DNA of 36,792 bases from an uncultured Alphaproteobacteria bacterium. Its GTDB lineage: Bacteria; Pseudomonadota; Alphaproteobacteria; RF32; CAG-239. Below the pieces are notes generated by a model. It did not search any database. It saw only the letters and a list, made by a program, of their open reading frames with translations, and was not told the DNA's origin. Each line of letters starts with the position of its first letter. The stretch's first letter is position 1. The translations under genes and the position numbers were made by a program. Location of the stretch: the NCBI GenBank assembly GCA_944393225.1, contig CALXZK010000016.1:1-36792 (forward strand), given 5' to 3'. Positions 25,446-34,450 of the stretch are shown in pieces.

Positions 25446-25530
25446 AAAAAAGAATTATTATGGAAAAAGCATATAAAAATGCACTAATGTAATATCCATA
25501 ATAATTTTTTTACGGAGCATACATTAGTGC
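25446..25530 (-). promoter_or_regulatory. Interleaved inverted repeats: terminator or pseudoknot downstream of trxB
   Basis: Two perfect inverted repeats are threaded through one another. Repeat 1 is AATTATTATGGA (25453-25464) with TCCATAATAATT (25495-25506), extendable by about five more pairs. Repeat 2 is GCACTAATGTA (25481-25491) with TACATTAGTGC (25520-25530). On the minus strand, repeat 1 is preceded by A and followed by CTTTTTT, so it can act as the trxB terminator. Repeat 2 pairs the region upstream with the loop of that hairpin. The geometry (11 and 12 pairs; joining segments of 13, 3 and 16 bases) allows an H-type pseudoknot. Confidence 0.55.
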
Positions 25531-25554
25531 AAAAATCGACAAAAATCAATATAA

Positions 25555-26487
25555 TTATTTATTCAAAAACTTTTCGGCTTCCAAAGAAGCAATGCAACCG
25601 GAGCCTGCGGCAACTACTGCTTGACGGAAGTTCGGGCTTTGAACATCGCCTGCGGCAAATACACCTTCAATGTTGGTCTGGCAACTATTTGGTTTGGTTA
25701 TCAAATAGCCTTCTTCATCAATGTCTAAAATGCCTTTGAATAAATCGGTATTGGGATGGTGCCCGATGGCGATAAAGATACCATCAACTTTAATTTCTTT
25801 CTTTTCTCCGGTTTTAACATTTTTCAAAACAGCGCCGGTTACACCTTTGGGCATTTCGCCCAAAACTTCATCAACAACAGAATCCCATTCGACTTTGATT
25901 TTTTCATTTTTCAAAACGCGTTCTTGCATAACCTTATCGGCACGGAGCTCATCACGACGGTGGATGAGGGTGACTGATTTGGCAATGTTTGCTAAATACA
26001 GAGCTTCATCTGCAGCAGTATTACCGCCGCCGACAACGGCAACATCGCGACCACGATAGAAAAAGCCGTCGCAGGTGGCACAACCGGATACACCATAGCC
26101 CAAAAATTTCTTTTCACTATCCAATCCCAACCAACGAGCAGAGGCGCCGGTTGCAATAATTACGCTATCGGCAATAAAAGTATTATCGTTTTCTGAGGTG
26201 CAGACAAACGGGCGAGAGCTGAAGTCTACTTTGCGGATGAGATCCGTGACCAAAGTAACACCCACGTTTTCAGCTTGTTGCTTCATGCGTTGCATCAACT
26301 CTAATCCGCCAATGGGTTCAGGAAAACCGGGGAAGTTTTCAATTTCGGTGGTGATGGTTAATTGTCCGCCTTCCTGATTGCCGGATACCAAAATCGGGTT
26401 TAAGCCGGAACGAGCGGCATAAATGCCGGCGGTATAGCCTGCCGGACCAGAGCCGATGATTAACATTTTGGTTCTATATTCGGTCAT
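25555..26487 (-). CDS. trxB: Thioredoxin-disulfide reductase
   Basis: An FAD enzyme that uses NADPH to reduce thioredoxin in the cytoplasm. The 310 residues are standard. The FAD-binding GSGPAGYTAGIYAAR is at the N-terminus. The redox-active pair is C136-A-T-C139 in SGCATCDGFF, the NADPH site is VVGGGNTAADEA with the HRRDELRA arginines, and the C-terminal FAD segment is GVFAAGDVQSPNFRQAVVAAGSG. A GGAG ribosome site precedes the ATG. It lies downstream of greA on the same strand but behind that gene's terminator, so it probably has its own promoter. Confidence 0.97.
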   Translation of the reverse strand: MTEYRTKMLIIGSGPAGYTAGIYAARSGLNPILVSGNQEGGQLTITTEIENFPGFPEPIGGLELMQRMKQQAENVGVTLVTDLIRKVDFSSRPFVCTSENDNTFIADSVIIATGASARWLGLDSEKKFLGYGVSGCATCDGFFYRGRDVAVVGGGNTAADEALYLANIAKSVTLIHRRDELRADKVMQERVLKNEKIKVEWDSVVDEVLGEMPKGVTGAVLKNVKTGEKKEIKVDGIFIAIGHHPNTDLFKGILDIDEEGYLITKPNSCQTNIEGVFAAGDVQSPNFRQAVVAAGSGCIASLEAEKFLNK

Positions 26488-26567
26488 GTATTTTCTCCAA
26501 AAATTTTATTATTGCGCTTAAATTAGTGTTTTAAATTTTCTTTTGCAAGTGTTATGTCCGAGTTATA

Positions 26568-26600
26568 AAAAAAAGCTGTCTTAGGACAGCTTTTTTTTTT
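26568..26600. terminator. Terminator of greA
   Basis: The perfect 10-bp stem AAAAGCTGTC/GACAGCTTTT (26571-26580 with 26585-26594) has loop TTAG and A/T runs on both sides, 18 bases after the greA stop. Confidence 0.92.
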
Positions 26601-26618
26601 GCGTTGATTTTGGTAAAA

Positions 26619-27092
26619 TTAAATATAATCAATTTCCAAAATTTCAAAAGATTTTTTACCGCCCGGAGCCATATATTCGGCAACGTCACCGACTTCTTTA
26701 CCGATTAAGGCTTTGGCTAAAGGAGATGATAATGAAATTTTGTTGCGGTTAATGTCTGCTTCATAATCGCCGACAATTTGATATTTCTTTTCATCATCAG
26801 TATCTTCATCGGCAACCAAAACGGTAGCACCAAAGCGGACAACGTCACATTTGCTTTCTTTCGGATCAATCACTTGGGCACGGCTGATAACGGCCTCCAA
26901 ATCTTGAATGCGACCTTCAATAAAGCTTTGCTTTTCTTTGGCGGCAGAATATTCGGCATTCTCTGACAAGTCGCCATGAGAACGAGCCTCGGCAATGGCG
27001 GCGATAATATTTGGGCGGTCAACGGCTTTTAAGTGTTTTAATTCTTCTTCAAGCTCAATAAAGCCCTGTTTGGTCAAAGGAAACTTTTCCAT
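26619..27092 (-). CDS. greA: Transcription elongation factor GreA
   Basis: It rescues backtracked RNA polymerase by stimulating transcript cleavage. The ATG at 27092 has GAGGTG 6 bases upstream and gives 157 residues, the usual length. An in-frame GTG three codons earlier lies inside that site. With this start the tip acidic residues of the coiled coil fall at D41 and E44 in [11 protein letters not shown], as in E. coli GreA. The C-terminal FKBP-like domain ends with [21 protein letters not shown] palindromic hairpin lies in its leader at 27141-27162, which may control its expression. Confidence 0.97.
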   Translation of the reverse strand: MEKFPLTKQGFIELEEELKHLKAVDRPNIIAAIAEARSHGDLSENAEYSAAKEKQSFIEGRIQDLEAVISRAQVIDPKESKCDVVRFGATVLVADEDTDDEKKYQIVGDYEADINRNKISLSSPLAKALIGKEVGDVAEYMAPGGKKSFEILEIDYI

Positions 27093-27140
27093 TTTACTCA
27101 CCTCAACTAAAAAATTACTGATTTAAATGATAAAATAAAA

Positions 27141-27162
27141 CTGCGATGGAGCTCCATCACAG
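27141..27162 (-). promoter_or_regulatory. Hairpin in the greA leader, possible attenuator
   Basis: The 14-base perfect palindrome GATGGAGCTCCATC (27145-27158) is extended by CTG/CAG pairs across one mismatch. On the minus strand it is followed by TTTTATTTTATC, and it sits about 50 bases before the greA start codon, so it could end transcripts early. It could instead be an operator between the divergent genes. Confidence 0.45.
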
Positions 27163-27323
27163 CTTGATTTTTTCTTTATCTGCATATTTATATAGCATCA
27201 ATATTTACATATTGCAAGCTTTTTTGAAGATTGTGTGTTTTTCTGGGAAAAACTTTAATTTTAACTATACAAGCGTTAAGGTTGTGTTATCGTATGTGTG
27301 TTAGTTTATTAACGGAGGTTTTA

Positions 27324-27779
27324 ATGAAAAAAGTTGTTTTAGCATCTTTCTTGGCCGGTGCCATGGCTTTGGCTTCCAATGCACAAGCAATTGATAGTAC
27401 CGGTTGCGGTTTGGGCTCAATGGCTTGGCGCGGTCAAAGCGGTATTGGTCCGCAAGTTTTGGCTGTTACCACCAACGGCTTGTTCTTTACCCAAACATTT
27501 GGTATTACATTCGGAACATCCGGTTGCGACCCGAACGGTCGTGTAACCGGCGGTACCGGCAGAATGGTTTTGGCTTTCATGGAAAACAACATGGAACAAT
27601 ATGCTCTTGATGCAGCTGCCGGTCGTGGCGAAACCATTGATACTTTAGCCGGTATCTTGAACATGGACAGCGCTAAACTCGGCGAAATTTCTAAACAAAA
27701 TTTTGCTTATATGTTTGAAGATGAAAATGTTGATGCCGTCAATGTTACTTTGAAATTGATGGAAGTTACCAAGGCTTAA
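27324..27779 (+). CDS. DUF3015 family secreted protein
   Basis: A 151-residue exported protein of the DUF3015 family. The start at 27324 is set by ACGGAGG 6 bases upstream and a clean signal peptide (MKKVVLASFLAGAMALASNAQA, cleaved before IDST). The mature part shows the family's TGCGLGSMAWRG opening, a TFGITFGTSGC strand and a helical C-terminus. The two cysteines in TGCG and SGCDP may form a disulfide in the periplasm. It precedes a DUF4105 gene, a pairing I know from other proteobacteria. The role of the family is not established. Confidence 0.88.
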   Translation: MKKVVLASFLAGAMALASNAQAIDSTGCGLGSMAWRGQSGIGPQVLAVTTNGLFFTQTFGITFGTSGCDPNGRVTGGTGRMVLAFMENNMEQYALDAAAGRGETIDTLAGILNMDSAKLGEISKQNFAYMFEDENVDAVNVTLKLMEVTKA

Positions 27780-27798
27780 GTCTTGATGCAAAATTCAT

Positions 27799-27839
27799 AA
27801 GCGGTTCGGATATTTTCATTTTTTTCGAACCGCTTTTTG
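27799..27839 (+). terminator. Terminator between the DUF3015 and DUF4105 genes
   Basis: The perfect 10-bp stem AAGCGGTTCG/CGAACCGCTT (27799-27808 with 27826-27835) is followed by TTTTG. Only 14 bases separate it from the DUF4105 start codon, so partial read-through probably sets the ratio of the two proteins. Confidence 0.85.
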
Positions 27840-27853
27840 TTTGGGAGCCGAGC

Positions 27854-29662
27854 GTGCTGAAAATTTTTATATATTCTTTGAGTTTTCTCTGTATCGCAAC
27901 ACCGTCTTACGCCGCTTTTGAAAATTCGCCAGAGTGGCTTGCTTTGGTGCATTATCAAGAGGAAAACGGCAAATATGTCAGCACGATTGACTCTGATCCT
28001 TTTTTCTTATCGCCGGACGGTAAAACAAATCCGCAAGCCGAATTGCAAGCTACAATCAATTTGTTTGAAAATACCGAAGATACCGAAAAGAAATGTCTTT
28101 TTCCGGCGCGTTATAAACTTTTGCAAAAAAACGGGCTCGTGTCCAAGTCTTTCCCTAAATGTAAAGATTTGGAACAATTTTATGATGATTTGCGTCCTTC
28201 GGGCGTAACGCTTCTCTTTACCGATGCCTATATGAACAATCCGTCGTCACTGTTTGGGCATACGCTGCTTAGAATCGATACCGCGCGTAAAGGAACGCAG
28301 CTCCTTGCGCATGGTGCAAACTATGGTGCATTTACCGCAGGGCAAGAGAACAGTGTGCTTTTTGCCATTTGGGGTTTGACCGGAGGATATTACGGCGGTT
28401 TTACCGTTAAACCTTATTATGACATCATCAATACCTATAACAATATTGAAAACCGCGATATTTGGGAATTTAATCTCGATTTTACACCGCAAGAGTTGGA
28501 CTTTTTTGTCGCGCATCTCTGGGAAGTTGGACACTCGCAAACCAGATATTATTTCTTTACGCAAAATTGCTCTTATATGCTGATGGAAGTGCTTGATGCC
28601 GTGCGTCCGTCTATGCAACTCTCAGAGCAATTTCCGGTGCAAACCATTCCGCTTGATACCATCAAAGCTGTGTTAGAGCGCCAAGGTTTGGTCAAAGATA
28701 TTAACTATCGTCCGTCACGACAGGCTAAAATCAGACATCGCTACAAGATGATGAATGATAAACAAAAAGAACAATATTTAGAAATCATTCACGAACAAGA
28801 ATATGATTTGACCGGCTTATCTGAGCCGGAAAAAGCCGATGTATTGGAAACGGCTTACCAGTTTGTGCAATATCAATATGTGGCAAAAAACTTGGAATTA
28901 GCTGATTATCGCAAGCAAAGTTTCAAACTTTTGATGGCGCGTAATAAAGTGACAGAGCAGGGGAGTATAGCCGAGCTTGATAAAGGCAAAGAACCATATC
29001 TTACTCATGACTCCATGCGCGCCGAAATCGGGACCGGTTTTAGAAACGGTGAAGCTTTTCAAGAAATATCATATCGTCCGGCGTATCATTCTTTGACAGA
29101 TGATAATTATGGCTTTTTGCGTGGGGCAGAAATCAATTTTCTCAATACAACGCTGCGCCATTATGATGAGCAGAACAAAACAGTGCTGCAAAAATTTGAT
29201 ATTGTAGGTATCAAGTCCATTTCGCCGATGGATGCGATGTTCAGGCCTTTTTCTTATGAAATCAGATGGGACGTGGCACGCGAATATAATCCAGAAACGC
29301 AAGATGAAGGTTATGTTACCAACTTGAAAGTCGGAACCGGCGTCAGCTATGCCATTAGCGATGAAGTTTGGACCTATGCGCAACTTAACAGCTATGCGGC
29401 ATACGGTGGATTTTTACCCGATAATGCTTATCTCGGTTTAGGCGGAGCTATCGGTGTCTTTGCTGATTTTGATAAATGGCGCTTATTTACTGAAGCTGAG
29501 CAAGTTTATGCTACGGATAAGTTTGGTGAAAAGACAAAATTCAATGTTGAGGGAGCTTATACGCTTAACCGTAATAACGCGTTGGCTTTGCGCTACGCAA
29601 AAGAATGGCGCAGCGGTAAAGATATGGAAGAAAGTTTATTGTCTTGGCGACATTATTTTTAG
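27854..29662 (+). CDS. DUF4105 (Lnb N-terminal-like) outer-envelope protein
   Basis: A 602-residue exported protein starting with GTG after a GGGAG site. The signal peptide ends near TPSYA-AFEN. Residues about 115-260 form the DUF4105 domain, with a conserved histidine in SSLFGHTLLRID and a cysteine in FFTQNCSYMLME that suggest a papain-like active site (inference). Residues about 390-602 are alternating beta strands with aromatic turns and end in WRHYF. A terminal Phe is typical of outer-membrane beta-barrels, so I predict an enzyme domain carried on a barrel. It lies 74 bases after the DUF3015 gene, across a leaky terminator. Confidence 0.87.
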   Translation: MLKIFIYSLSFLCIATPSYAAFENSPEWLALVHYQEENGKYVSTIDSDPFFLSPDGKTNPQAELQATINLFENTEDTEKKCLFPARYKLLQKNGLVSKSFPKCKDLEQFYDDLRPSGVTLLFTDAYMNNPSSLFGHTLLRIDTARKGTQLLAHGANYGAFTAGQENSVLFAIWGLTGGYYGGFTVKPYYDIINTYNNIENRDIWEFNLDFTPQELDFFVAHLWEVGHSQTRYYFFTQNCSYMLMEVLDAVRPSMQLSEQFPVQTIPLDTIKAVLERQGLVKDINYRPSRQAKIRHRYKMMNDKQKEQYLEIIHEQEYDLTGLSEPEKADVLETAYQFVQYQYVAKNLELADYRKQSFKLLMARNKVTEQGSIAELDKGKEPYLTHDSMRAEIGTGFRNGEAFQEISYRPAYHSLTDDNYGFLRGAEINFLNTTLRHYDEQNKTVLQKFDIVGIKSISPMDAMFRPFSYEIRWDVAREYNPETQDEGYVTNLKVGTGVSYAISDEVWTYAQLNSYAAYGGFLPDNAYLGLGGAIGVFADFDKWRLFTEAEQVYATDKFGEKTKFNVEGAYTLNRNNALALRYAKEWRSGKDMEESLLSWRHYF

Positions 29663-29732
29663 ATAATTTGCCTTGCAATTTTGTGTGCAAGCGTTTATTC
29701 TCAAGGCAATTGTTTATTTAAGGAGAAAAAAG

Positions 29733-30185
29733 ATGTTAAGAGATGATTTGCAAAATACCTTAAAAGAATCTATGAAAAATAAAGATATGACAACAGTTTC
29801 TGCCGTTCGTTTGATTATTGCCGGCATGAAAGAAAAAGATGTTGATGCTCGTGGTCGCGGTCAAGAAAAAGCAACTGATGCCGAACTCCTTTCCATGATG
29901 CAAGGTATGATTAAACAACGCAAAGATTCAATCAAAATGTATTTGGACGGTAATCGTCAAGATTTGGCAGATAAAGAACAATCTGAAATCAATATCATTG
30001 AAAGATTTTTGCCAAAACAATTGAGCGGTGCCGATATGGAAAATGCCATTAAAGCCGTGATTGCCGAAACAGGTGCTCAATCCATGAAAGATATGGGTAA
30101 AGTTATGGGCGCTTTGAAATCTAAATATGCCGGTCAAATGGATATGGGTGCTGCTAACGGTATCATTAAAAACTTGCTCGGCTAA
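29733..30185 (+). CDS. YqeY/GatB-related domain protein
   Basis: A 150-residue protein of the YqeY family, a helical relative of the C-terminal tail of the GatB amidotransferase subunit. The start at 29733 has AAGGAG 7 bases upstream; an earlier in-frame start would add 20 residues with no support. Marks are MLRDDLQNTLKESMKNKD, AELLSMMQGMIKQRKDSI and the closing KSKYAGQMDMGAANGIIK. It is the gene usually found before dnaG in alphaproteobacteria and lies 20 bases from it. A role in tRNA-dependent amidation is often suggested but not shown. Confidence 0.92.
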   Translation: MLRDDLQNTLKESMKNKDMTTVSAVRLIIAGMKEKDVDARGRGQEKATDAELLSMMQGMIKQRKDSIKMYLDGNRQDLADKEQSEINIIERFLPKQLSGADMENAIKAVIAETGAQSMKDMGKVMGALKSKYAGQMDMGAANGIIKNLLG

Positions 30186-30205
30186 TACATTTATCTTTTA
30201 CATAA

Positions 30206-32077
30206 ATGGCAAATTTACAAAAATTTTGCGATGAATTGCGCGAGAAAGTGTCGATTGTTGATGTGGTCGGCGCTAAGGTTAAACTTATCCGCAAAGGTCG
30301 AGAATATCAGGCTTGCTGTCCGTTTCATAATGAAAAAACGCCTTCTTTTACCGTGAATGAAAGCAAAGGTTTTTACCATTGTTTTGGTTGCGGTGCGCAT
30401 GGTGATATCATCAAATTTGAAATGGAAGCCAATAATCTGTCATTTATGGAAGCCATTGAAAAATTGGCAGAGAAGGCGGGGTTACAAGTTCCGAGAGATT
30501 CATATGCCAAGCCGGAAGAGGTGGAAAAGCGCAATTCCCTTTATGATATTATGGAACTTGCCTGCAAGTTTTTTGAAAAATCTTTACGTATGCCTGATGG
30601 CGTACGCGCGCTGGATTATTTGGCTCATCGTGGTTTTGGCGATGATATTATTCAAAAATTCCGTTTAGGTTATGCGCCGAACAATAACGGGTTGAAAACC
30701 TATCTTGCCTCCAAAGGTGTGAACGACAAGGAAATGAACGAGCTTGGTCTTTTGACCATACCCGAAGATAAAACACGTCGTCCGCATGACTTTTTCCGTG
30801 ATCGTGTGATGATTCCGATTATGGATAAACGCGGTAAGGTGATTGCTTTCGGTGGACGTATTATGGGGGACGGACAACCGAAATATCTTAACTCGCCGGA
30901 AACACCGATTTTTAACAAACGTCGCGTTCTTTATAATCTCAATTATGCCAAAGATGCAGGATATCAAGATAAAAAGCTGATTATCTGCGAAGGGTACATG
31001 GATGTTATCGGCATGGACAAATATGGCATTCATTATGCCGTGGCACCGCTGGGAACAGCTTTGACTGAAGACCAGATTCAAGAAGCTTGGCGCGTGGTTG
31101 ATGTGCCGACTTGTTGCTTTGACGGAGATTTGGCAGGTCGCAGAGCTGCCGTACGTTCAGTTGACCGTGTGTTGCCGATTTTGAAAGCCGGTAATTCTTT
31201 GCAATATGTTTTTTTGACCGGAGCCAAAGATCCGGATGAGTTTTTGAAAACACTCGGAAGAGAAGCTTTTGATAAAGCAATATCTGAGGTTATGCCTCTT
31301 AAAGATTTGTTATGGCAGAAGAATGTTGATGGGATAGAAACATCGACGCCGGAGCAAAAAGCCTTGGTGGAAAAGAACATTAAAGAAGAAGTGGCAAAAA
31401 TTACCGACGAAACGGTGCGTAATTATTATATTCAAGAAATGCAAGATAAAATCTATAACGAGCTTGGAAAAGGTGCTAGTTGGCGCAAACGTCAGCAGGT
31501 GATGCAAGAACAAGCTCCGGTTTATCAAAAAACATACACAAAAGAATATGCGCCCAAACAACGTACTTTTGCCAATAAGAACAGCAAACCTATTCGTCAG
31601 GCAGCTCTTGCCACTCCAAAAGTTCACTTAGATGAGTTGGTGGCAAAATATGTGGTTTCGGCTTTGGTGTTATATCCGAATTTGATTGATGAATATGAAG
31701 AAAAAATATGTAATTTCAATATAAAAAATCAACAACTTAATTCTTTGCTTGAAAATATTATAGAAATCAATCAAGAAGAAAAAATAGAAGATTTTGCCGT
31801 TATGACGGAAAAACTCAAAGCACGCGGTTTGCAAAAATCGGTCGATGAACTTTTGGAATTCAAAATGCTCAAAATTCAAAATCCAAATGACGTGCGTATG
31901 CGTGAAAATTTGGATTTGCGCATTCTTGAATCTCAGCTCAAACAGCTTGATGCCGAAATAAAAGAATGTTTGCGCGTGATGGAAACTTCCGAATCGCTTT
32001 CAGATGATGTTTATAAACGCTATGAATCCCTCAAAAAAGAAAAAGAAAATTTGCTCGCGGCACAAGATTTTGATTGA
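30206..32077 (+). CDS. dnaG: DNA primase
   Basis: It makes RNA primers for replication. The 623 residues fit the family. The CHC2 zinc site is C38-H41-C59-C62 (CCPFHNEKTPSF ... FYHCFGCGAHGD). The RNA-polymerase and Toprim core contains LIICEGYMDVIG and the metal-binding DGDLAGRRAA. The C-terminal helicase-binding domain starts near residue 470 after a Gln/Lys-rich linker. No clear Shine-Dalgarno site precedes the ATG, so translation may be coupled to the yqeY-type gene. Together with rpoD downstream it forms the classic macromolecular-synthesis order. Confidence 0.97.
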   Translation: MANLQKFCDELREKVSIVDVVGAKVKLIRKGREYQACCPFHNEKTPSFTVNESKGFYHCFGCGAHGDIIKFEMEANNLSFMEAIEKLAEKAGLQVPRDSYAKPEEVEKRNSLYDIMELACKFFEKSLRMPDGVRALDYLAHRGFGDDIIQKFRLGYAPNNNGLKTYLASKGVNDKEMNELGLLTIPEDKTRRPHDFFRDRVMIPIMDKRGKVIAFGGRIMGDGQPKYLNSPETPIFNKRRVLYNLNYAKDAGYQDKKLIICEGYMDVIGMDKYGIHYAVAPLGTALTEDQIQEAWRVVDVPTCCFDGDLAGRRAAVRSVDRVLPILKAGNSLQYVFLTGAKDPDEFLKTLGREAFDKAISEVMPLKDLLWQKNVDGIETSTPEQKALVEKNIKEEVAKITDETVRNYYIQEMQDKIYNELGKGASWRKRQQVMQEQAPVYQKTYTKEYAPKQRTFANKNSKPIRQAALATPKVHLDELVAKYVVSALVLYPNLIDEYEEKICNFNIKNQQLNSLLENIIEINQEEKIEDFAVMTEKLKARGLQKSVDELLEFKMLKIQNPNDVRMRENLDLRILESQLKQLDAEIKECLRVMETSESLSDDVYKRYESLKKEKENLLAAQDFD

Positions 32078-32134
32078 TATATTATTTTAAGCATAAAATT
32101 CATCATTTTTTTACTCAATTGTGCGTTACTTCTA

Positions 32135-32163
32135 TTGACAAATCGTCAAGAAATATTTAGAAA
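32135..32163 (+). promoter_or_regulatory. Probable promoter of rpoD
   Basis: A perfect TTGACA (32135-32140) is followed after 17 bases by TAGAAA (32158-32163), 55 bases before the rpoD start. It would give rpoD transcription independent of dnaG. Confidence 0.45.
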
Positions 32164-32217
32164 CATCTAAAGCTAGCAATTTATTATGAAAATAAAATCG
32201 ATTTTAAAGGAATATTC

Positions 32218-34284
32218 ATGTCAGATATAGATAGTCCAGACCTGTACGAAGGTACTGTAAACGACACCCCTTTGATTGATAATCTCGGCAGTGCCGTTAA
32301 ACGATTGATCGATAAAGGTCGTGTCAGAGGCTTTATTACTGTTGAAGAACTGAACAGAGCTTTGCCTCCCGAAAAAGAGTCTTCCGAAAATATTGAAGAT
32401 ATTATGACAAGCATCTCCGATATGGGAATCAGCATCATTAATGAATCCGATGCCGATGACTTTAACGGTGATGAAGACGAAGATATTGAAGATTTTGACG
32501 ATGATGACGACAGCGGTAATTTTGATGAAAGAGAACTCGGCCGCAGCGATGATCCTGTCAGAATGTATTTGAAAGAGATGGGTACGGTTGAGCTTTTGTC
32601 TCGTGAAGGCGAAATTGCCATCGCAAAACGTATTGAAGCCGGAAAAACCGTGATGATTGACGGCTTGTGCGAAAGCCCGATGACTTTGAAAGCTATTGCC
32701 GGTTGGCGTGATGATTTGGTCGAAGGTCGTATGCAACTTCGCGATATTGTCGATTTGGAAATGATGTATGGCGATGATGCCGACGCCATGGCTTTTGAAG
32801 AAGATGTTGCCGCAACCGATGATGATTTTGAAAAAGTTGCCGAAGAAATTGAAGAAAAAGACAGTCTCGATGATATTGATGATGATTTGACCGACGATAT
32901 TGAACTCGATGACACCGAAGATGATGTCGATGACGCCGATGATGACGTTGATAGCGAAAATCATGATGATGTTTCTGATGATGTTGATGATGGCGAAAGC
33001 GGCGCCGGTCGAATTTCTGCTTCCGTTTCTTCTATGGAAGAAGCTTTGATGGAACCTGTGTTGGAAATTTTGAACAAGATTTCCAGCTATTATGACGATT
33101 TGAAAAAAATTCAAAGTCAACGTGTTGCAGCCATCATTGCCGGCAAAAATGTTACTCCTGCCGTTGAGAAAAAATATATTCAGGTGAAAAAAGAACTCGT
33201 TGAGTTGATGAGCTCTATCCACCTTAATGCTATCCGCATTGAGCAATTGGTTGAACAACTCAATGAAATTAACCGTCGTCTGATGGGCTTGGAAGGTAAG
33301 CTCTTGCGCTATGCTCTTTCTTGCAAAATTAAACGTGAAGATTTCTTAGCTGCTTATCAAAAATCTGAACTTGATCCGAATTGGCTTGAGAAAATTTCTA
33401 AAAAAACAGATAAGCATTGGAAAAATTTTGTAGAGAAATATGGTTCCGAAATTACAGAACTTCGTGAAAATATTGCTCAAATGGCTACAGAATGTGGTTT
33501 GCCGATTAGTGAATATCGCCGTATGGTTGATACCATTAAGAAAGGTGAAAGAGAAGCAGAACGCGCTAAAAAAGAAATGATTGAAGCTAACCTTCGTTTG
33601 GTTATTTCTATTGCTAAGAAATATACCAACCGTGGTTTGCAGTTCTTGGATTTGATTCAAGAAGGTAATATCGGTTTGATGAAAGCCGTTGATAAATTTG
33701 AATATCGCCGCGGTTATAAGTTTTCTACCTATGCAACATGGTGGATCAGACAAGCTATTACCCGTTCTATTGCAGACCAAGCTCGTACAATTCGTATTCC
33801 GGTACACATGATTGAAACAATCAATAAGCTCGTACGTACTTCTCGCCAAATGTTGGCAGAAATGGGACGTGAGCCTGTACCAGAGGAATTGGCAAAACGC
33901 TTGTCCATGCCTTTGGAAAAAGTACGCAAGGTTATGAAAATTGCTAAAGAGCCAGTTTCTTTGGAAGCTCCGGTCGGCGATGAAGAAGATTCTTCTTTGG
34001 GTGATTTTATTGCTGATGAAAGCGCTTTACAGCCTTTGGATTCTGCAATCCATTCAAACTTGAAAGAAACCTGCACCCGCATCCTTTCTTCCTTAACCCC
34101 GCGTGAAGAGCGTGTATTGCGTATGCGTTTTGGTATTGGTATGAACACAGACCATACCTTGGAAGAAGTTGGTCAGCAGTTCAATGTTACTCGTGAACGT
34201 ATTCGTCAGATTGAGGCTAAAGCTTTGCGTAAGTTGAAGCACCCAAGCCGTTCACGCAAGTTGCGTTCTTTCTTGGATAACTAA
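32218..34284 (+). CDS. rpoD: RNA polymerase primary sigma factor RpoD (sigma-70)
   Basis: The housekeeping sigma factor, 688 residues. Region 1.1 is at about 15-75 and region 1.2 begins at [14 protein letters not shown] (about 112). The conserved core 2.1-2.4 starts near 455 ([18 protein letters not shown] through [12 protein letters not shown]), region 3 follows, and region 4.2 carries the helix-turn-helix near [20 protein letters not shown]. The non-conserved region holds a very acidic stretch at about 201-261, dominated by Asp and Glu, and a shorter one at about 80-107. AAAGGA precedes the ATG. It is followed by a strong terminator. Confidence 0.98.
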   Translation: MSDIDSPDLYEGTVNDTPLIDNLGSAVKRLIDKGRVRGFITVEELNRALPPEKESSENIEDIMTSISDMGISIINESDADDFNGDEDEDIEDFDDDDDSGNFDERELGRSDDPVRMYLKEMGTVELLSREGEIAIAKRIEAGKTVMIDGLCESPMTLKAIAGWRDDLVEGRMQLRDIVDLEMMYGDDADAMAFEEDVAATDDDFEKVAEEIEEKDSLDDIDDDLTDDIELDDTEDDVDDADDDVDSENHDDVSDDVDDGESGAGRISASVSSMEEALMEPVLEILNKISSYYDDLKKIQSQRVAAIIAGKNVTPAVEKKYIQVKKELVELMSSIHLNAIRIEQLVEQLNEINRRLMGLEGKLLRYALSCKIKREDFLAAYQKSELDPNWLEKISKKTDKHWKNFVEKYGSEITELRENIAQMATECGLPISEYRRMVDTIKKGEREAERAKKEMIEANLRLVISIAKKYTNRGLQFLDLIQEGNIGLMKAVDKFEYRRGYKFSTYATWWIRQAITRSIADQARTIRIPVHMIETINKLVRTSRQMLAEMGREPVPEELAKRLSMPLEKVRKVMKIAKEPVSLEAPVGDEEDSSLGDFIADESALQPLDSAIHSNLKETCTRILSSLTPREERVLRMRFGIGMNTDHTLEEVGQQFNVTRERIRQIEAKALRKLKHPSRSRKLRSFLDN

Positions 34285-34287
34285 AAT

Positions 34288-34321
34288 TAAAACCCTCTGC
34301 TTAAAAAACAGAGGGTTTTTT
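34288..34321 (+). terminator. Terminator of rpoD
   Basis: The perfect 10-bp stem AAACCCTCTG/CAGAGGGTTT (34290-34299 with 34309-34318) runs directly into TTTTTT. Confidence 0.93.
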
Positions 34322-34388
34322 GTATCATAAATTAAATTTGACAAAAAAAAGGATTCGTGCCATTTTGTTATGCATATTAATCTTTTTA

Positions 34389-34417
34389 TTGACAAAATTG
34401 GGATTTGTTTATAGGGT
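34389..34417 (+). promoter_or_regulatory. Probable promoter of the gene at 34451
   Basis: TTGACA (34389-34394), a 17-base spacer, then TAGGGT (34412-34417), 33 bases before the ATG. A second TTGACA at 34338 has no convincing -10. The -10 type TAGgrT is shared with the promoter at 36044. Confidence 0.45.
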
Positions 34418-34450
34418 GACGGTAATTCATGTAATTATTAATTATCAATT

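Noticed and set aside
32221..33258. A 345-residue and other long serine- or isoleucine-rich frames antisense to rpoD
   Set aside because: They mirror the repetitive GAT codons of the acidic RpoD segment. No start signals or plausible domains are present.
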